Of a stretch of 52,861 nt of DNA, positions 1 to 7,145 are shown in pieces. Where the stretch lies: assembly GCF_000380965.1 (NCBI RefSeq), contig NZ_KB905581.1:1-52861 (forward strand), written 5' to 3'. Within the stretch, counting starts at the first letter, position 1; each line of letters opens with the position of its first letter. The DNA is from Paenibacillus ginsengihumi DSM 21568. Its GTDB lineage: Bacteria > Bacillota > Bacilli > Paenibacillales > NBRC-103111. The translations under genes were made by a program, and so were the position numbers. The notes beneath the pieces were generated by a model. It saw nothing but the letters and a program-made list of their open reading frames with translations. It had not been told where the DNA came from and did not search any database.

Positions 1-618
1 ATTGCCCGGTTCCGTCTGGAATTCTTTCATTGCGCCGCGACGCTCATTCGGCATGGCCGCTCTGTCATACTAAAGCTTGGGAAGGACTTTTCCAGCCGTT
101 ATGTCTGGAAACGAATCGAGGTTCGAGTGGCGCAGTTAGAATGATGATAAGCAAAATTTTACATGGAAATAAGGACTGCCTCTTCATTGGGGAGGGGGAA
201 AGACCATCCGCCGCAAGCTTCCGTCTCCACTAGGCATGGGAAACTCCTACATTTTTACATCTTAAGTCGCCATTGCTTTAGCCTCTTGCATTGATCTTAT
301 GCGCTTTCGAAATTCAGGATAAATAAAGCGCCAACTCCCCTTCTGGACATCAATCTCCTCCCTTTCCCCATTTCTGATCATTCATATTATACCCATAAAT
401 ACCACAATTAACCAATACATTTTTTTTGAAAAAAATCAAAAAGTTTTATATTGATCATGCATGGGTTGTGCTAAACCTCTTTTGCAATCACTATTTTCCC
501 GGCAGCCCACACCAGCAAAAAACGCCGGTCTTTTAAGTTCTATGAGTGCTGTTTGCCGTTGTGCCCTTCCTCCGGGCATACTACCCATTAGAGCCTTCAG
601 CGCAGCGTTCCGAAAATA
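1..618. other. left flank without a confident gene
   Basis: No long reading frame in this stretch has convincing codon use or a good ribosome site. Positions 355-460 are strongly AT-rich. A leftward promoter-like pair is visible there: TTGGTT at 410-415 and TATAAT at 386-391 on the minus strand, 18 bp apart. It would transcribe toward position 1, where only a 39-codon frame follows. The stretch may hold the decayed end of a gene lying outside the window. Confidence 0.5.
262..381 (-). CDS. possible 39-aa small protein or gene remnant
   Basis: A 39-codon frame begins with ATG at 381, only 4 bases past the TATAAT box at 386-391, so the message would be nearly leaderless. No Shine-Dalgarno sequence precedes it. 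The product would be basic, with a tail reading KRIRSMQEAKAMAT, and matches no family I recognise. It could equally be the last piece of a degraded gene. The only support is the adjacent promoter and an uninterrupted frame. Confidence 0.22.
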   Translation of the reverse strand: MIRNGEREEIDVQKGSWRFIYPEFRKRIRSMQEAKAMAT

Positions 619-627
619 TGGTATAAT
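619..627 (+). promoter_or_regulatory. extended -10 promoter for the 766-1245 gene
   Basis: TGGTATAAT is a perfect -10 box with the TG extension and predicts a start near 634. No good -35 is visible, as is common for extended -10 promoters. The resulting leader of about 130 nt would contain the structured repeat at 643-737. Confidence 0.5.
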
Positions 628-642
628 CGGACAAACTGTCTT

Positions 643-737
643 GAAAATTGGGCGAAGTACGGTCGGCGAATTTTCAGGCACTTTCCTTGCCCCGAAGGCG
701 ACGCCCGAGGATGAAAGAATGACTTGTCATCGGCGTC
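643..737 (+). repeat. structured leader element, copy A
   Basis: This is one of four related elements in the window (others at 14454-14534, 37400-37479 and 47541-47618). It opens with GAAAATT (643-649) paired to AATTTTC (669-675) around an inner loop containing GAAGTAC. A diverged version of the small ACCG-AGGTG hairpin follows, then a 3' hairpin ending in TCATCGGCG. It lies between the extended -10 promoter and the ribosome site, ending about 28 nt before the start codon. It could be a cis-acting RNA leader or a dispersed palindromic repeat. Confidence 0.55.
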
Positions 738-765
738 CAAACAAACGATCACGGAGGAAACTCGA

Positions 766-1245
766 ATGCTTACCTTTGAACAAAAAATCGCGATCTTCGA
801 TTCGTTCCCGGAACTGCAGCGGAAGAACATTTCACTGGGTCGGGTTAACTACCATTACGAACAAAGCGCTTACGATAAAAAAACCGTCGTGTACCATCTC
901 CACCCGAACGGCAACGGCTACGTGTATGCCGGATTGTTACCCGACTGCGATACCGACGACAAAGGCATGGTGAACATCCGCGATTACAGCGAGGACGAGC
1001 TGCGCTCCATTGTTCAGCGGTCCATCCGTTCCCTTTCCCCCAAAACGGCCGAGCAGCAGACCGTCTCGGAATCGGAAGGCGCTCAATGCGAGCAGCGCTG
1101 GATCGGGCCCGGGGAGCATACATTATTGCTCGTGCAGGAGGGCGATCTTTGGTATGTATACTCCGGTCTTAATCTGGACATGGCTTTCGAGACACGGGAT
1201 GAAGCGGAGGAGTATTTGCGCGAGGAAGGCTATCGGGCGGTCTAG
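766..1245 (+). CDS. hypothetical 159-aa acidic protein
   Basis: I recognise no family. The product is soluble and acidic, has no signal peptide or membrane segment, and reads as two small mixed alpha/beta halves. Residues 15-75 contain NYHYEQ and VVYHLHPNGNGYVYAG. Residues 105-159 contain LLLVQEGDLWYVYSGL and end in an acidic helix, EAEEYLREEGYRAV. The ATG at 766 is chosen over an in-frame ATG at 724 because GGAGG lies at 753-757, a good distance upstream. The gene stands alone, with its own promoter and a structured leader, and is followed by the convergent mazEF pair. It is probably real, given the clear ribosome site and even codon use, but its function is unknown. Confidence 0.75.
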   Translation: MLTFEQKIAIFDSFPELQRKNISLGRVNYHYEQSAYDKKTVVYHLHPNGNGYVYAGLLPDCDTDDKGMVNIRDYSEDELRSIVQRSIRSLSPKTAEQQTVSESEGAQCEQRWIGPGEHTLLLVQEGDLWYVYSGLNLDMAFETRDEAEEYLREEGYRAV

Positions 1246-1353
1246 CTCTCATTGACAGGTAATGAGCCAAAGTTTGATGATCGATCTGACAGACCCGGCC
1301 ATGGCCTGAAGCGAACCTACAGGTGTTCGGAAGACGACTGTCGATAACGATCT

Positions 1354-1689
1354 TTAAGCCAAAATCGACCGGACATTCAGGAGTACGTTTTTGAAAAAAT
1401 CCGATTCGACAGGTACGCTTCCAGCGACCTTGATTTTCCGTTTCCTTACGTCCAGGCTTTTAAACTGATCTGTAAGAACCACTCCAGTAAACGCCAGCCC
1501 TTCCGGAAGCGGCACTTCAAAAGCGTAATCCTTCGATTGGTTTGTAATCGGACATACCACTGCAAAGCCGGTTAATTCGTTAAAAGCGGTTTCGGAGATG
1601 ACAATTGCGGGCCGACGACCTGCCTGTTCACGTCCTGCTTGCGGATCGAAATCCAACCAGATCAGATCGCCGCGGGCTGGAATAGTCAA
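1354..1689 (-). CDS. mazF: type II toxin MazF/PemK-like endoribonuclease
   Basis: This 111-aa protein belongs to the MazF/PemK/CcdB-fold family, whose members cut mRNA at short sequence motifs. The family signature is plain: IPARGDLIWLDFDPQAGREQ at residues 3-22, then RRPAIVISETAFN, then VCPITNQ at about 45-51. Arg-19 and the PIT(N) loop are the usual catalytic and RNA-contacting positions. Length is typical (105-120 aa). The gene starts with TTG at 1689, overlapping the stop codon of the antitoxin gene in a TTGA arrangement, so the two are translationally coupled. The toxin is expected to be held by the upstream MazE-like protein. The target sequence cannot be read from the gene. Confidence 0.93.
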   Translation of the reverse strand: MTIPARGDLIWLDFDPQAGREQAGRRPAIVISETAFNELTGFAVVCPITNQSKDYAFEVPLPEGLAFTGVVLTDQFKSLDVRKRKIKVAGSVPVESDFFKNVLLNVRSILA

Positions 1690-1952
1690 ATGATCTCGTC
1701 TCCTTCGATTCCTAAGTCGACTTCTTCATGACGTGCAGAATCCAGTTTAATCTTTGAGAGCAGCATTTTCAGATGCGAACGCAATTCCTCGTTAGACTCC
1801 TGCGTATTCAGAGGGCGCAGCAAAAGATGGTTTTCCGGCGTTAATATCGCTTCAAGCTCCATTCCCTCGACCAGATTCATTCGTTTCAAAAACTGGTTCG
1901 GAATTCGGATGCCGCTGCTGTTCCCCCAACGACTAAGCGTTACCGTTGTCAT
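1686..1952 (-). CDS. mazE: antitoxin MazE, AbrB/SpoVT fold
   Basis: The 88-aa product carries an N-terminal swapped-hairpin AbrB DNA-binding domain (residues 1-48: VTLSRWGNSSGIRIPNQFL, then EGMELEAILTPENHLLLRP) and an acidic, probably disordered tail that should wrap around MazF. ATG at 1952 is preferred because AGGA lies about 10 nt upstream and the family normally begins just before the RWGNS motif; a TTG at 1985 is possible but overlaps the likely -10 box. It is first in the operon and overlaps mazF by 4 nt. The palindrome at 2004-2032, overlapping the -35 region, is the natural place for autorepression by the MazEF complex. Confidence 0.9.
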   Translation of the reverse strand: MTTVTLSRWGNSSGIRIPNQFLKRMNLVEGMELEAILTPENHLLLRPLNTQESNEELRSHLKMLLSKIKLDSARHEEVDLGIEGDEII

Positions 1953-1984
1953 AAGGATCATATCCTTTCCCGTTTTATGAATCA

Positions 1985-2032
1985 ATTATATCGCACTCCT
2001 TCTAAAATGTATATCATTAGGATATACATTTT
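1985..2032 (-). promoter_or_regulatory. mazEF promoter and palindromic operator
   Basis: On the minus strand a perfect TATAAT (+ strand 1985-1990) sits 17 bp from TATACA. The -35 lies inside a perfect 12-bp inverted repeat, AAAATGTATATC (2004-2015) and GATATACATTTT (2021-2032), around a 5-bp centre. This fits an autoregulatory MazE site. The repeat could also form an RNA hairpin, but it lies upstream of the predicted transcript start. Confidence 0.6.
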
Positions 2033-2082
2033 TCAGGATTTGAACACTTTAAAATGCTAATAAAGTCTCTTGCAACAGCAAA

Positions 2083-2118
2083 ACGCCCGGGCCGGCTCCT
2101 AAGAGCGGGATCGGGCGT
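2083..2118 (-). terminator. intrinsic terminator of uxaC
   Basis: On the minus strand ACGCCCG (2118-2112) pairs with CGGGCGT (2089-2083), with an inner GCTCTTAGGAGC hairpin, followed by TTTTGC. It lies about 35 nt past the uxaC stop. A second hairpin, CCGCCT/AGGCGG at 2128-2146, is followed by TCTTTT on the plus strand. Confidence 0.65.
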
Positions 2119-2150
2119 CCTCTGCTGCCGCCTATTCGACAGGCGGTCTT

Positions 2151-3560
2151 TTAATATCCGAAATATTCCTTGGCGTTGTTGTAAGAGATGCCTTGAACGA
2201 TCTGGCCGAGCTGCTCGATATCGTCGGCCACTTCGCCGTTCTCCACCCATTCGCCGATCAGATTGCACAGAATGCGGCGGAAATATTCGTGTCTCGTGTA
2301 AGACAGGAAGCTGCGGGAATCCGTCAGCATACCGATAAAACGGCTCAGCAGTCCGAGGTTAGCCAGCGCCTTCATCTGCTCGATCATGCCGTCCTTCGTA
2401 TCGTTGAACCACCAGGCCGAGCCGAGCTGGATTTTGCCCGGGATGCCGCCGCCCTGGAAGCTACCCATCAGGGAGCCGATCACATAGTTGTCCTTCGGAT
2501 TCAAGGAGTACAGGATCGTCTTCGGCAGCGCGTCTTCCTTGTCCAGCGCATCCAGCAGGCGGACGAGCGGATAGGCGAGATCGCTGTCGTTGATGGAGTC
2601 GAAGCCGGTATCCGGTCCGAGCTTGCCGAACATCCGCGAATTGTTGTTGCGGTGGGCGTTGATATGGAACTGCATAGCCCAGCCGAGCTCAGCGTACAGC
2701 TTGCCCAGGAAAGTCAGCGTATAGGTTTTGTACTTCTTCTCTTCCTCCAGCGTGACGCCGCCGCCCTGCAGCGCTTTGGCGAAGATCGCCGCAGCTTCTT
2801 CCTTGGTCGTCTCGGCGTAAGCGACGTAATCGAGCGCATGGTCGGAGACGTTGCCGCCTACCGAATGGAAGAAGCGCACCCGCGATTCCAGCGCCGCCAG
2901 CAGGTCGTCGTAGTTCGCGATCGGTTTGCCTACGACTTCGCCGAGCTTGGCGATCCAGGGCAGGAATGTCGCACGGTTGATTTCAAGACCTTTATCCGGA
3001 CGGAACGAAGGCAGCACCCGTACGTCGAAATCCGGAAGCTCCTTGATTTTAATATGGTATTCCAGCGAATCGGTCGGATCGTCGGTTGTGCCGATCACCT
3101 TCACGTTGGACTTCTTGATCAGATCGCGGGCCGCGAAGCCTTCCCCGCTAAGCTGGGCGTTGACCTTCTCCCAAATCGCCGGCGCATTCTTCTCGTTAAT
3201 GATGTCATACACGCCGAAAAAGCGCTGCAGCTCCAGATGCGACCAGTGATACAGCGGGTTGCCGATCGTCATCGGCACCGTCTTGGCATAGGCCAGGAAG
3301 CGGTCGTAATCGCTTGCACCATCGCCGCCGGTTACATACTTCTCCTCAACGCCATTCGCTCTCATCGCTCTCCACTTGTAGTGGTCGCCGTACAGCCACG
3401 CTTCCGTCAAGTTTTTGAACCGCTTATTCTCATAAATCTCCTGCGGGCTCAAGTGACAGTGGTAGTCGATGATCGGCATATCCTTGGAGTAATCGTGATA
3501 CAGACGGACAGCCGTTTCATTGTTCAGCAGGAAATTGTCGTCCAGAAATTTCTTTTTCAT
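2151..3560 (-). CDS. uxaC: glucuronate/galacturonate isomerase UxaC
   Basis: UxaC (EC 5.3.1.12) converts D-glucuronate to D-fructuronate and D-galacturonate to D-tagaturonate in the cytoplasm, the first step of hexuronate breakdown. The 469-aa length is normal. The N-terminus KKKFLDDNFLLNNETAVRLY, the metal-site motif IIDYHCHLSPQEI (about residues 30-42) and the later FHINAHRNNN and LARFI-type segments match the family throughout. ATG at 3560 has AAGGTGG about 11 nt upstream. No other hexuronate gene adjoins it, but a secreted rhamnogalacturonan lyase lies at 31286-35032, so pectin use is a reasonable context. A LacI-type operator candidate lies 40 bp upstream, and an intrinsic terminator follows, so it is probably monocistronic. 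Confidence 0.96.
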   Translation of the reverse strand: MKKKFLDDNFLLNNETAVRLYHDYSKDMPIIDYHCHLSPQEIYENKRFKNLTEAWLYGDHYKWRAMRANGVEEKYVTGGDGASDYDRFLAYAKTVPMTIGNPLYHWSHLELQRFFGVYDIINEKNAPAIWEKVNAQLSGEGFAARDLIKKSNVKVIGTTDDPTDSLEYHIKIKELPDFDVRVLPSFRPDKGLEINRATFLPWIAKLGEVVGKPIANYDDLLAALESRVRFFHSVGGNVSDHALDYVAYAETTKEEAAAIFAKALQGGGVTLEEEKKYKTYTLTFLGKLYAELGWAMQFHINAHRNNNSRMFGKLGPDTGFDSINDSDLAYPLVRLLDALDKEDALPKTILYSLNPKDNYVIGSLMGSFQGGGIPGKIQLGSAWWFNDTKDGMIEQMKALANLGLLSRFIGMLTDSRSFLSYTRHEYFRRILCNLIGEWVENGEVADDIEQLGQIVQGISYNNAKEYFGY

Positions 3561-3599
3561 AGCTTGAACATTCCACCTTTGCCTAAGATTTAAAGATAA

Positions 3600-3613
3600 T
3601 GTTCACGTTAACA
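3600..3613. promoter_or_regulatory. candidate operator upstream of uxaC
   Basis: TGTTCACGTTAACA is a near-perfect 14-bp palindrome with the central CG step typical of LacI-family sites. It lies 40 bp before uxaC. Hexuronate regulators of the LacI or GntR family are known in Firmicutes, but none is encoded nearby. Confidence 0.4.
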
Positions 3614-3813
3614 ATGGCTATAATTCTATACTACCCGTTTGCCCGCCAAAATACAATGGCTTATTCTTGCCCGCGACGGGCCCGCCTTTGCTTATTTTGC
3701 ACTCGCTTCGTTATTCGGATGGACCAGCGGCAGAATGGCAACAATGCGGCGGTTCCGGGATCCCATAAACCCACGGGAATATTTACAAGCAAGCGGAATT
3801 ATGTTATTATCAA

Positions 3814-3841
3814 TTTACGTAATTACGTCATTCAATAAAAT
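3814..3841 (+). promoter_or_regulatory. promoter and palindrome before the HTH-GyrB-like gene
   Basis: TTTACG (3814-3819) and TAAAAT (3836-3841) are 16 bp apart. The spacer contains the perfect palindrome ACGTAATTACGT (3817-3828). A site in this position is well placed for autorepression by the ArsR-like protein encoded downstream. The predicted leader would be very short. Confidence 0.45.
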
Positions 3842-3858
3842 CAAATGAGGTGATCGGA

Positions 3859-5004
3859 ATGTCTTCCAACCGGGATTATGGCTCAGAATTGGACGCATTG
3901 AACGATAAAGTGGAAGAGCTGCGCCGGATGGTGCAGGCTTTGTTGGCCGGGGATTCCGGAACGGCACTGCGGGACGTCCGGAACGCCGCCCCCTCCCCGT
4001 TTCCGAATCATACCGCAACAGGAGAAGCGGACGAAGGCCGCCTGTACTATTCCGGGCAGTACCGGAGTGCGGAAGGACAGTTTCGCTGGACGCCGCAGGA
4101 AAGCCGCGTCGAGCAGCTGCTCGGGCTCGACGGAGAGAAGGCGGCGAGGATTTTGGCCGCGCTTGGCCATAAGCAGCGGCTCGATATTTTGCGGACCGTG
4201 CTGAGAGAGCCGATGAGCGGAGCCGAGCTGGTCGAGCGGCTGAATATGGGGACAACAGGCCAGCTGTACCACCATATGAAGGCGCTGCAGGGAGCCGATC
4301 TGCTTGTTCAGGAGGAACGGGGCGGACGTTACGCGCTGCCCGCCCGCCGCACCTTTCCCCTCCTCCTGCTGCTGGCGGCGGTATCGGAGCTGCTCGATAC
4401 GAGCAATTATATAGAAATGGAGCAAGTCCGCAGTCATGCCGGGCCTTACCTTGGTCATGCCGGGGATGACGCCGACCCTCATATTCTATTGATGGCTGTC
4501 GTGGACAACTCGGTGCTGGAGCATAAGGCGGGTCATTGCACGGAGGTCGGGATTTACCTTCACGGGGACGGCAGCGTTACGGTGACGGACAACGGCCGGG
4601 GCATTCCCGTCGCGGCGCTGCCGGACGGCCGCGCAACCAATGTGCAGGCGCTGCTGACCGAGATCGGCCGCAAGCATTCCGGCTCCTCCTACGTTGCGCC
4701 CGGAGCCGAGAAAGGCATCAGCATCGCCGTCGTCAACGCCCTTTCCCAGCGGCTTGGGGTAGAAATTCGCCGGGAAGGCCGCATTTACCGGCAGGAATTC
4801 AAGCACGGCATTCCCCAAACGGAGCTGCTGACGGTAGGCACGACTCAGGAAACCGGGACGAGCGTTACCTTCCTGCCTGACCCGGGACTGTTTGCCGGCG
4901 GCTTCGAGCCCGGCACTGTGGAGCGTATCGCCGCCGATCTCGCCTCCGCCTATTCCGGGCTGCGCATCAACGTTCTTGGGTCGGATTCGGCTGCGAAGGC
5001 GTAA
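3859..5004 (+). CDS. ArsR-like HTH regulator fused to a GyrB-like GHKL domain
   Basis: This 381-aa protein reads as a transcription factor whose sensor is a gyrase-B-type ATP-binding fold. Residues 8-30 form a short coiled coil. Residues 94-165 are an ArsR-like winged helix (ILAALGHKQRLDILRTVL, then GQLYHHMKALQGADLL). Residues 206-356 follow the E. coli GyrB N-terminal domain closely: VVDNSVLEHKAGHC, SVTVTDNGRGIPV, VVNALSQRL, EGRIYRQEFKHGIPQ. The N-box Asn (N217) and the DNGRG motif (D244) are kept. The catalytic Glu expected at 213 is Ala, and the glycine-rich ATP lid (GGLHGVG in GyrB) has become PGAEKGIS. Binding without hydrolysis is therefore likely. ATG at 3859 has AGGTG at 3848-3852; GTG at 3850 is the alternative. 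The ligand and target genes are unknown. Confidence 0.85.
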   Translation: MSSNRDYGSELDALNDKVEELRRMVQALLAGDSGTALRDVRNAAPSPFPNHTATGEADEGRLYYSGQYRSAEGQFRWTPQESRVEQLLGLDGEKAARILAALGHKQRLDILRTVLREPMSGAELVERLNMGTTGQLYHHMKALQGADLLVQEERGGRYALPARRTFPLLLLLAAVSELLDTSNYIEMEQVRSHAGPYLGHAGDDADPHILLMAVVDNSVLEHKAGHCTEVGIYLHGDGSVTVTDNGRGIPVAALPDGRATNVQALLTEIGRKHSGSSYVAPGAEKGISIAVVNALSQRLGVEIRREGRIYRQEFKHGIPQTELLTVGTTQETGTSVTFLPDPGLFAGGFEPGTVERIAADLASAYSGLRINVLGSDSAAKA

Positions 5005-5146
5005 CCGGATCGCTTTAGCCGGAATATTCAGCGGGCTTGCCTGCCAGGAGTATCAGCCAAAGACCGGAAGCGCCGTCCGTTTGCTGGAGCAAACTTCGCT
5101 GTGTCTTATAGACCAGACGATAAACCAAAGTCGAAGCCTCTATTCA

Positions 5147-5175
5147 TTGCAAGCCATAGTATGTCGTGATAAAAT
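5147..5175 (+). promoter_or_regulatory. promoter of the candidate antitoxin RNA
   Basis: TTGCAA (5147-5152) and TAAAAT (5170-5175) are separated by exactly 17 bp and predict a start near 5182. No reading frame with a ribosome site follows, which points to a non-coding transcript. Confidence 0.6.
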
Positions 5176-5235
5176 AGAGGCAGCGTTATACTGTTGCGAG
5201 ACGATCTGCATAACAGCTGCATGTTAAGCCGTATA

Positions 5236-5275
5236 CTGTAAAAGAGTCCTTGCCGCGGCTACGGCAAAGACTCTT
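5236..5275 (-). terminator. terminator of the candidate toxin mRNA
   Basis: AAGAGTC (5242-5248) pairs with GACTCTT (5269-5275), and inside that TTGCCG (5250-5255) pairs with CGGCAA (5262-5267) around a 6-nt loop, with one C-A mismatch. Read leftward, the stem runs into TTTT, so it can end the toxin transcript. In the plus direction there is no T-run and the stem would be an internal hairpin of the antisense RNA. Confidence 0.6.
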
Positions 5276-5327
5276 AGGACCTGAAAGGCTGTGGATCACC
5301 ACGGCGCGCTAATGCAAATCAGCGAAT

Positions 5328-5367
5328 CCCACCGTAGGTCGGTCAACCTAATTACGCGGTGGGTTTT
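5328..5367 (+). terminator. terminator of the candidate antitoxin RNA
   Basis: CCCACCG (5328-5334) pairs with CGGTGGG (5357-5363), with AGGT/ACCT inside, followed by TTTTCG. The toxin stop codon (5352-5354) lies within this hairpin, so terminator and toxin 3' end are superimposed. Confidence 0.65.
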
Positions 5368-5483
5368 CGCTTGTTTCGTAACTTTTTACGCAACCAACGA
5401 TAAACCTTCCGAATACCAAGCACAAGGCTTAGTACTGCAGCGATCCATCGCAGCACGTCTAGCAACGCCACAAGTGCGACCAT
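5352..5483 (-). CDS. 43-aa hydrophobic basic peptide, candidate type I toxin
   Basis: The peptide has one predicted membrane helix (about residues 4-23, LVALLDVLRWIAAVLSLVLG) and a strongly basic tail (residues 25-41, starting RKVYRWLRKKLRNKRK). That is the layout of small membrane toxins of type I systems. ATG at 5483 is preceded by AGGGGGTGA, a strong ribosome site. That site sits in a predicted hairpin: GGCG/CGCC (5485-5488 with 5510-5513) enclosing CCCCC/GGGAA (5492-5505). Sequestered ribosome sites are typical of this class. A perfect extended -10 box lies at 5558-5566 on the same strand. A structured RNA with its own promoter converges from the left. It matches no named toxin family by eye, and toxicity is inferred. 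Confidence 0.65.
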   Translation of the reverse strand: MVALVALLDVLRWIAAVLSLVLGIRKVYRWLRKKLRNKRKPTA

Positions 5484-5557
5484 CGGCGTCACCCCCTCTC
5501 GGGAAGCTGCGCCGTGGCCCGAAAAATCTCCACTCGCGAATTCAGTCCATAGAACCC

Positions 5558-5566
5558 ATTATACCA
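5558..5566 (-). promoter_or_regulatory. extended -10 promoter of the candidate toxin gene
   Basis: The minus strand reads TGGTATAAT, a perfect TATAAT (5563-5558) with the TG extension, and predicts a start near 5551. This leaves a leader of about 68 nt before the toxin ATG. No well-spaced -35 is visible. The promoter is divergent from the padR promoter. Confidence 0.6.
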
Positions 5567-5644
5567 TCATCATCTCGTTTACTCTAGCAAACTCTCGAAT
5601 TTGAACAGCACAGCGTTGGAAAAAATTACTCAGGTATGTATGAT

Positions 5645-5672
5645 TGATATATAGATATGAATGATATATAAT
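5645..5672 (+). promoter_or_regulatory. padR promoter with repeated ATATATA motifs
   Basis: TATAAT at 5667-5672 is a perfect -10 box. Two copies of TGATATATA begin near 5646 and 5662, 16-18 bp apart, so the second overlaps the -10. This suggests an autoregulatory PadR site. The predicted start falls on or near the ATG at 5679, so the message may be leaderless. Confidence 0.4.
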
Positions 5673-5678
5673 AAAACC

Positions 5679-6029
5679 ATGAAAACCAATGAAGATATGG
5701 ATCAATGGCTCACGCAATTCCGCAAAGGCACGTTCGAGCTGGCGATTTTGGCGCTGATCCGCCATCACCCGATGTACGGATACGAGATTACCTCCTCCCT
5801 GAAAAAATCTCCGATCTTCACCATCTCGGAAGGGGCGATCTATCCGATTTTGAAACGAATGACGGACAAGGAATGGATCGAGTTTTTTTGGGGAGACTCG
5901 CCTGACGGTCCTCGGCGCAAATATTACCAGCTCACCGTCAAAGGGGAGCGGGTCCTGCAGGACCGTTTCGCCAAATTCGCCGAGATTTACGAAACTTTGA
6001 CTATGCTGACTAAGGGGGGATCATCATGA
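5679..6029 (+). CDS. PadR-family transcriptional regulator
   Basis: The 116-aa product is a PadR winged-helix repressor. Typical motifs appear in order: [19 protein letters not shown] (residues 8-26), [27 protein letters not shown] (recognition helix and wing start) and [17 protein letters not shown]. Length is that of the short subfamily with a minimal C-terminal dimerisation helix. ATG at 5679 fits the predicted leaderless start; ATG at 5697 is also possible, and neither has a strong ribosome site. The stop overlaps the next start as ATGA. PadR followed by a HAAS-domain membrane protein is a common Firmicute arrangement, in which the regulator usually controls its own operon. The inducing signal is unknown. 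Confidence 0.92.
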   Translation: MKTNEDMDQWLTQFRKGTFELAILALIRHHPMYGYEITSSLKKSPIFTISEGAIYPILKRMTDKEWIEFFWGDSPDGPRRKYYQLTVKGERVLQDRFAKFAEIYETLTMLTKGGSS

Positions 6030-6625
6030 ACGACCGCGATGCGGCCGTCAGCCGCTACTTGTCCCTGTTAGCCGATCATCTTCGGGAAGTCCCTGCCCGT
6101 TACCGCAATAGCTTTATGCAGGAAATCGAAGGCCATCTCCGTTCGTTCGTCCAGGATCTGGACGCCGGGCTATCCGTGGCGGAAATCTCGTCGCTGATTG
6201 AACAGGAATTTTCGCCTCCGCAGCAGCTCGCTGCCGACCTTGCGGAGTCTTACCGTGACGGAGCAGGCGGCCAACCGCCGCGGCGAAGCTATCTCTTTAT
6301 TCCGTTTGCAGCCGCCGTCCTTGCCTCTTTCTTCATGCCCTCCTACGGGGCGGCGCCGATCGCCGTGCTTTGCTTTGCGCTGGCGGCCATCGCATGGCTT
6401 CGCAAGGATGTCTGGTTCTTTGCCGCAGCGAGGAAGTCGATGCCCCGTCTCCGCCATCGGGAGCGGGCCGCCCGCGCCGGCAGCCTGTATCTGCTTCTGA
6501 TCGGGGCGATCCTTCTGGCAGGCGAGCTTGCCGAATACCCCGGAGAGGCAACGATCAACCTCGCTGCGATCGCCGTGTCGTCGCTGCTGTTTTTCTCCTA
6601 TGTTCGCATACGGTGCATGGATTGA
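6026..6625 (+). CDS. HAAS (DUF1700-like) domain membrane protein
   Basis: Residues 1-75 form the helical cytoplasmic HAAS-type domain ([51 protein letters not shown]). Four hydrophobic segments follow at roughly 88-104, 107-123, 149-167 and 175-193. The gene is translationally coupled to padR by a 4-nt overlap. In related operons such proteins are partners of PadR regulators and are thought to act in membrane signalling, but no biochemical role is established. The product is 199 aa. Confidence 0.75.
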   Translation: MNDRDAAVSRYLSLLADHLREVPARYRNSFMQEIEGHLRSFVQDLDAGLSVAEISSLIEQEFSPPQQLAADLAESYRDGAGGQPPRRSYLFIPFAAAVLASFFMPSYGAAPIAVLCFALAAIAWLRKDVWFFAAARKSMPRLRHRERAARAGSLYLLLIGAILLAGELAEYPGEATINLAAIAVSSLLFFSYVRIRCMD

Positions 6626-6671
6626 TCCGTTCTTGGTTATTCTCAATGTTAGAAAAGGAGGCTGACTGCCA

Positions 6672-6950
6672 ATGTCCCCTCATCTTTTGTTCCTAGGCGC
6701 TCTTTTTCTGCTGCTGGGCTATTTGGTCGGCGTCAGAAAACAAACGTGGCTGCTGTCCGGCTTCAATCAGCACCGCGTCAGAGATAAAGACAGGCTGGCC
6801 CGTCTCGTCGGCGGCTACACGTTCCTGGCGGGCACCGTGCTCGTCGCCATCGGCCTCATTAACCCTTCCGGCGGGGAGGCCGCACTTCCCATTGCCGTCG
6901 CAGGATTTATCGCGCTGCTCGTGTACGTTAATATGAGGATGGTGGAATAA
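6672..6950 (+). CDS. DUF3784-like small membrane protein
   Basis: This 92-aa protein has three predicted membrane segments (about 4-20, 45-63 and 70-88). Between the first two lies the conserved KQTWLLSGFNQHRVRDKDRL block characteristic of DUF3784 proteins. AGGAGG lies about 12 nt before the ATG. It is third in the PadR-HAAS operon, 46 nt after the previous gene. Function is unknown. Confidence 0.8.
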   Translation: MSPHLLFLGALFLLLGYLVGVRKQTWLLSGFNQHRVRDKDRLARLVGGYTFLAGTVLVAIGLINPSGGEAALPIAVAGFIALLVYVNMRMVE

Positions 6951-6975
6951 TTCCCGCCACAGCTCACTGTACCGA

Positions 6976-7001
6976 AAGGGGACGCTATCCAGCGTCCCCT
7001 T
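6976..7001 (+). terminator. terminator after the PadR-HAAS-DUF3784 operon
   Basis: AAGGGGACGCT (6976-6986) and AGCGTCCCCTT (6991-7001) form a perfect 11-bp stem with a 4-nt loop. The T-run is weak (GGTTC). Confidence 0.6.
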
Positions 7002-7145
7002 GGTTCAATATATAGAGTATATCACCGCTGCATCCGGGCTTGACCTCCACACACCAAGGCAAAAAGCGAGCCTTTTTTCGGCTGGAAAGGAACGCTCAAT
7101 GAGGGCCTTTGCACTTCGAATGATAGCGCAGGCTGCCACTAAGCA

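Larger units (their letters stand above)
5182..5370 (+). ncRNA. candidate antisense antitoxin RNA of a type I system
   Basis: A promoter at 5147-5175 and a terminator at 5328-5367 delimit an RNA of about 185-190 nt with no convincing coding content. It contains the strong hairpin 5242-5275 and ends inside the 3' part of the convergent 43-codon toxin gene. The toxin message probably ends near 5238, so the two RNAs would share about 130 nt of perfect complementarity at their 3' ends. This geometry resembles bsrG/SR4 and txpA/RatA of B. subtilis. Expression of the RNA is inferred, not shown. Confidence 0.55.

Noticed and set aside
1258-1350. Fifth copy of the structured leader element
   Set aside because: Only CCTACAGGTG and GGAAGACGAC resemble the element; the outer stem is missing.
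2193-3593. 466-codon plus-strand frame opposite uxaC
   Set aside because: Shadow of uxaC; no domain recognised.
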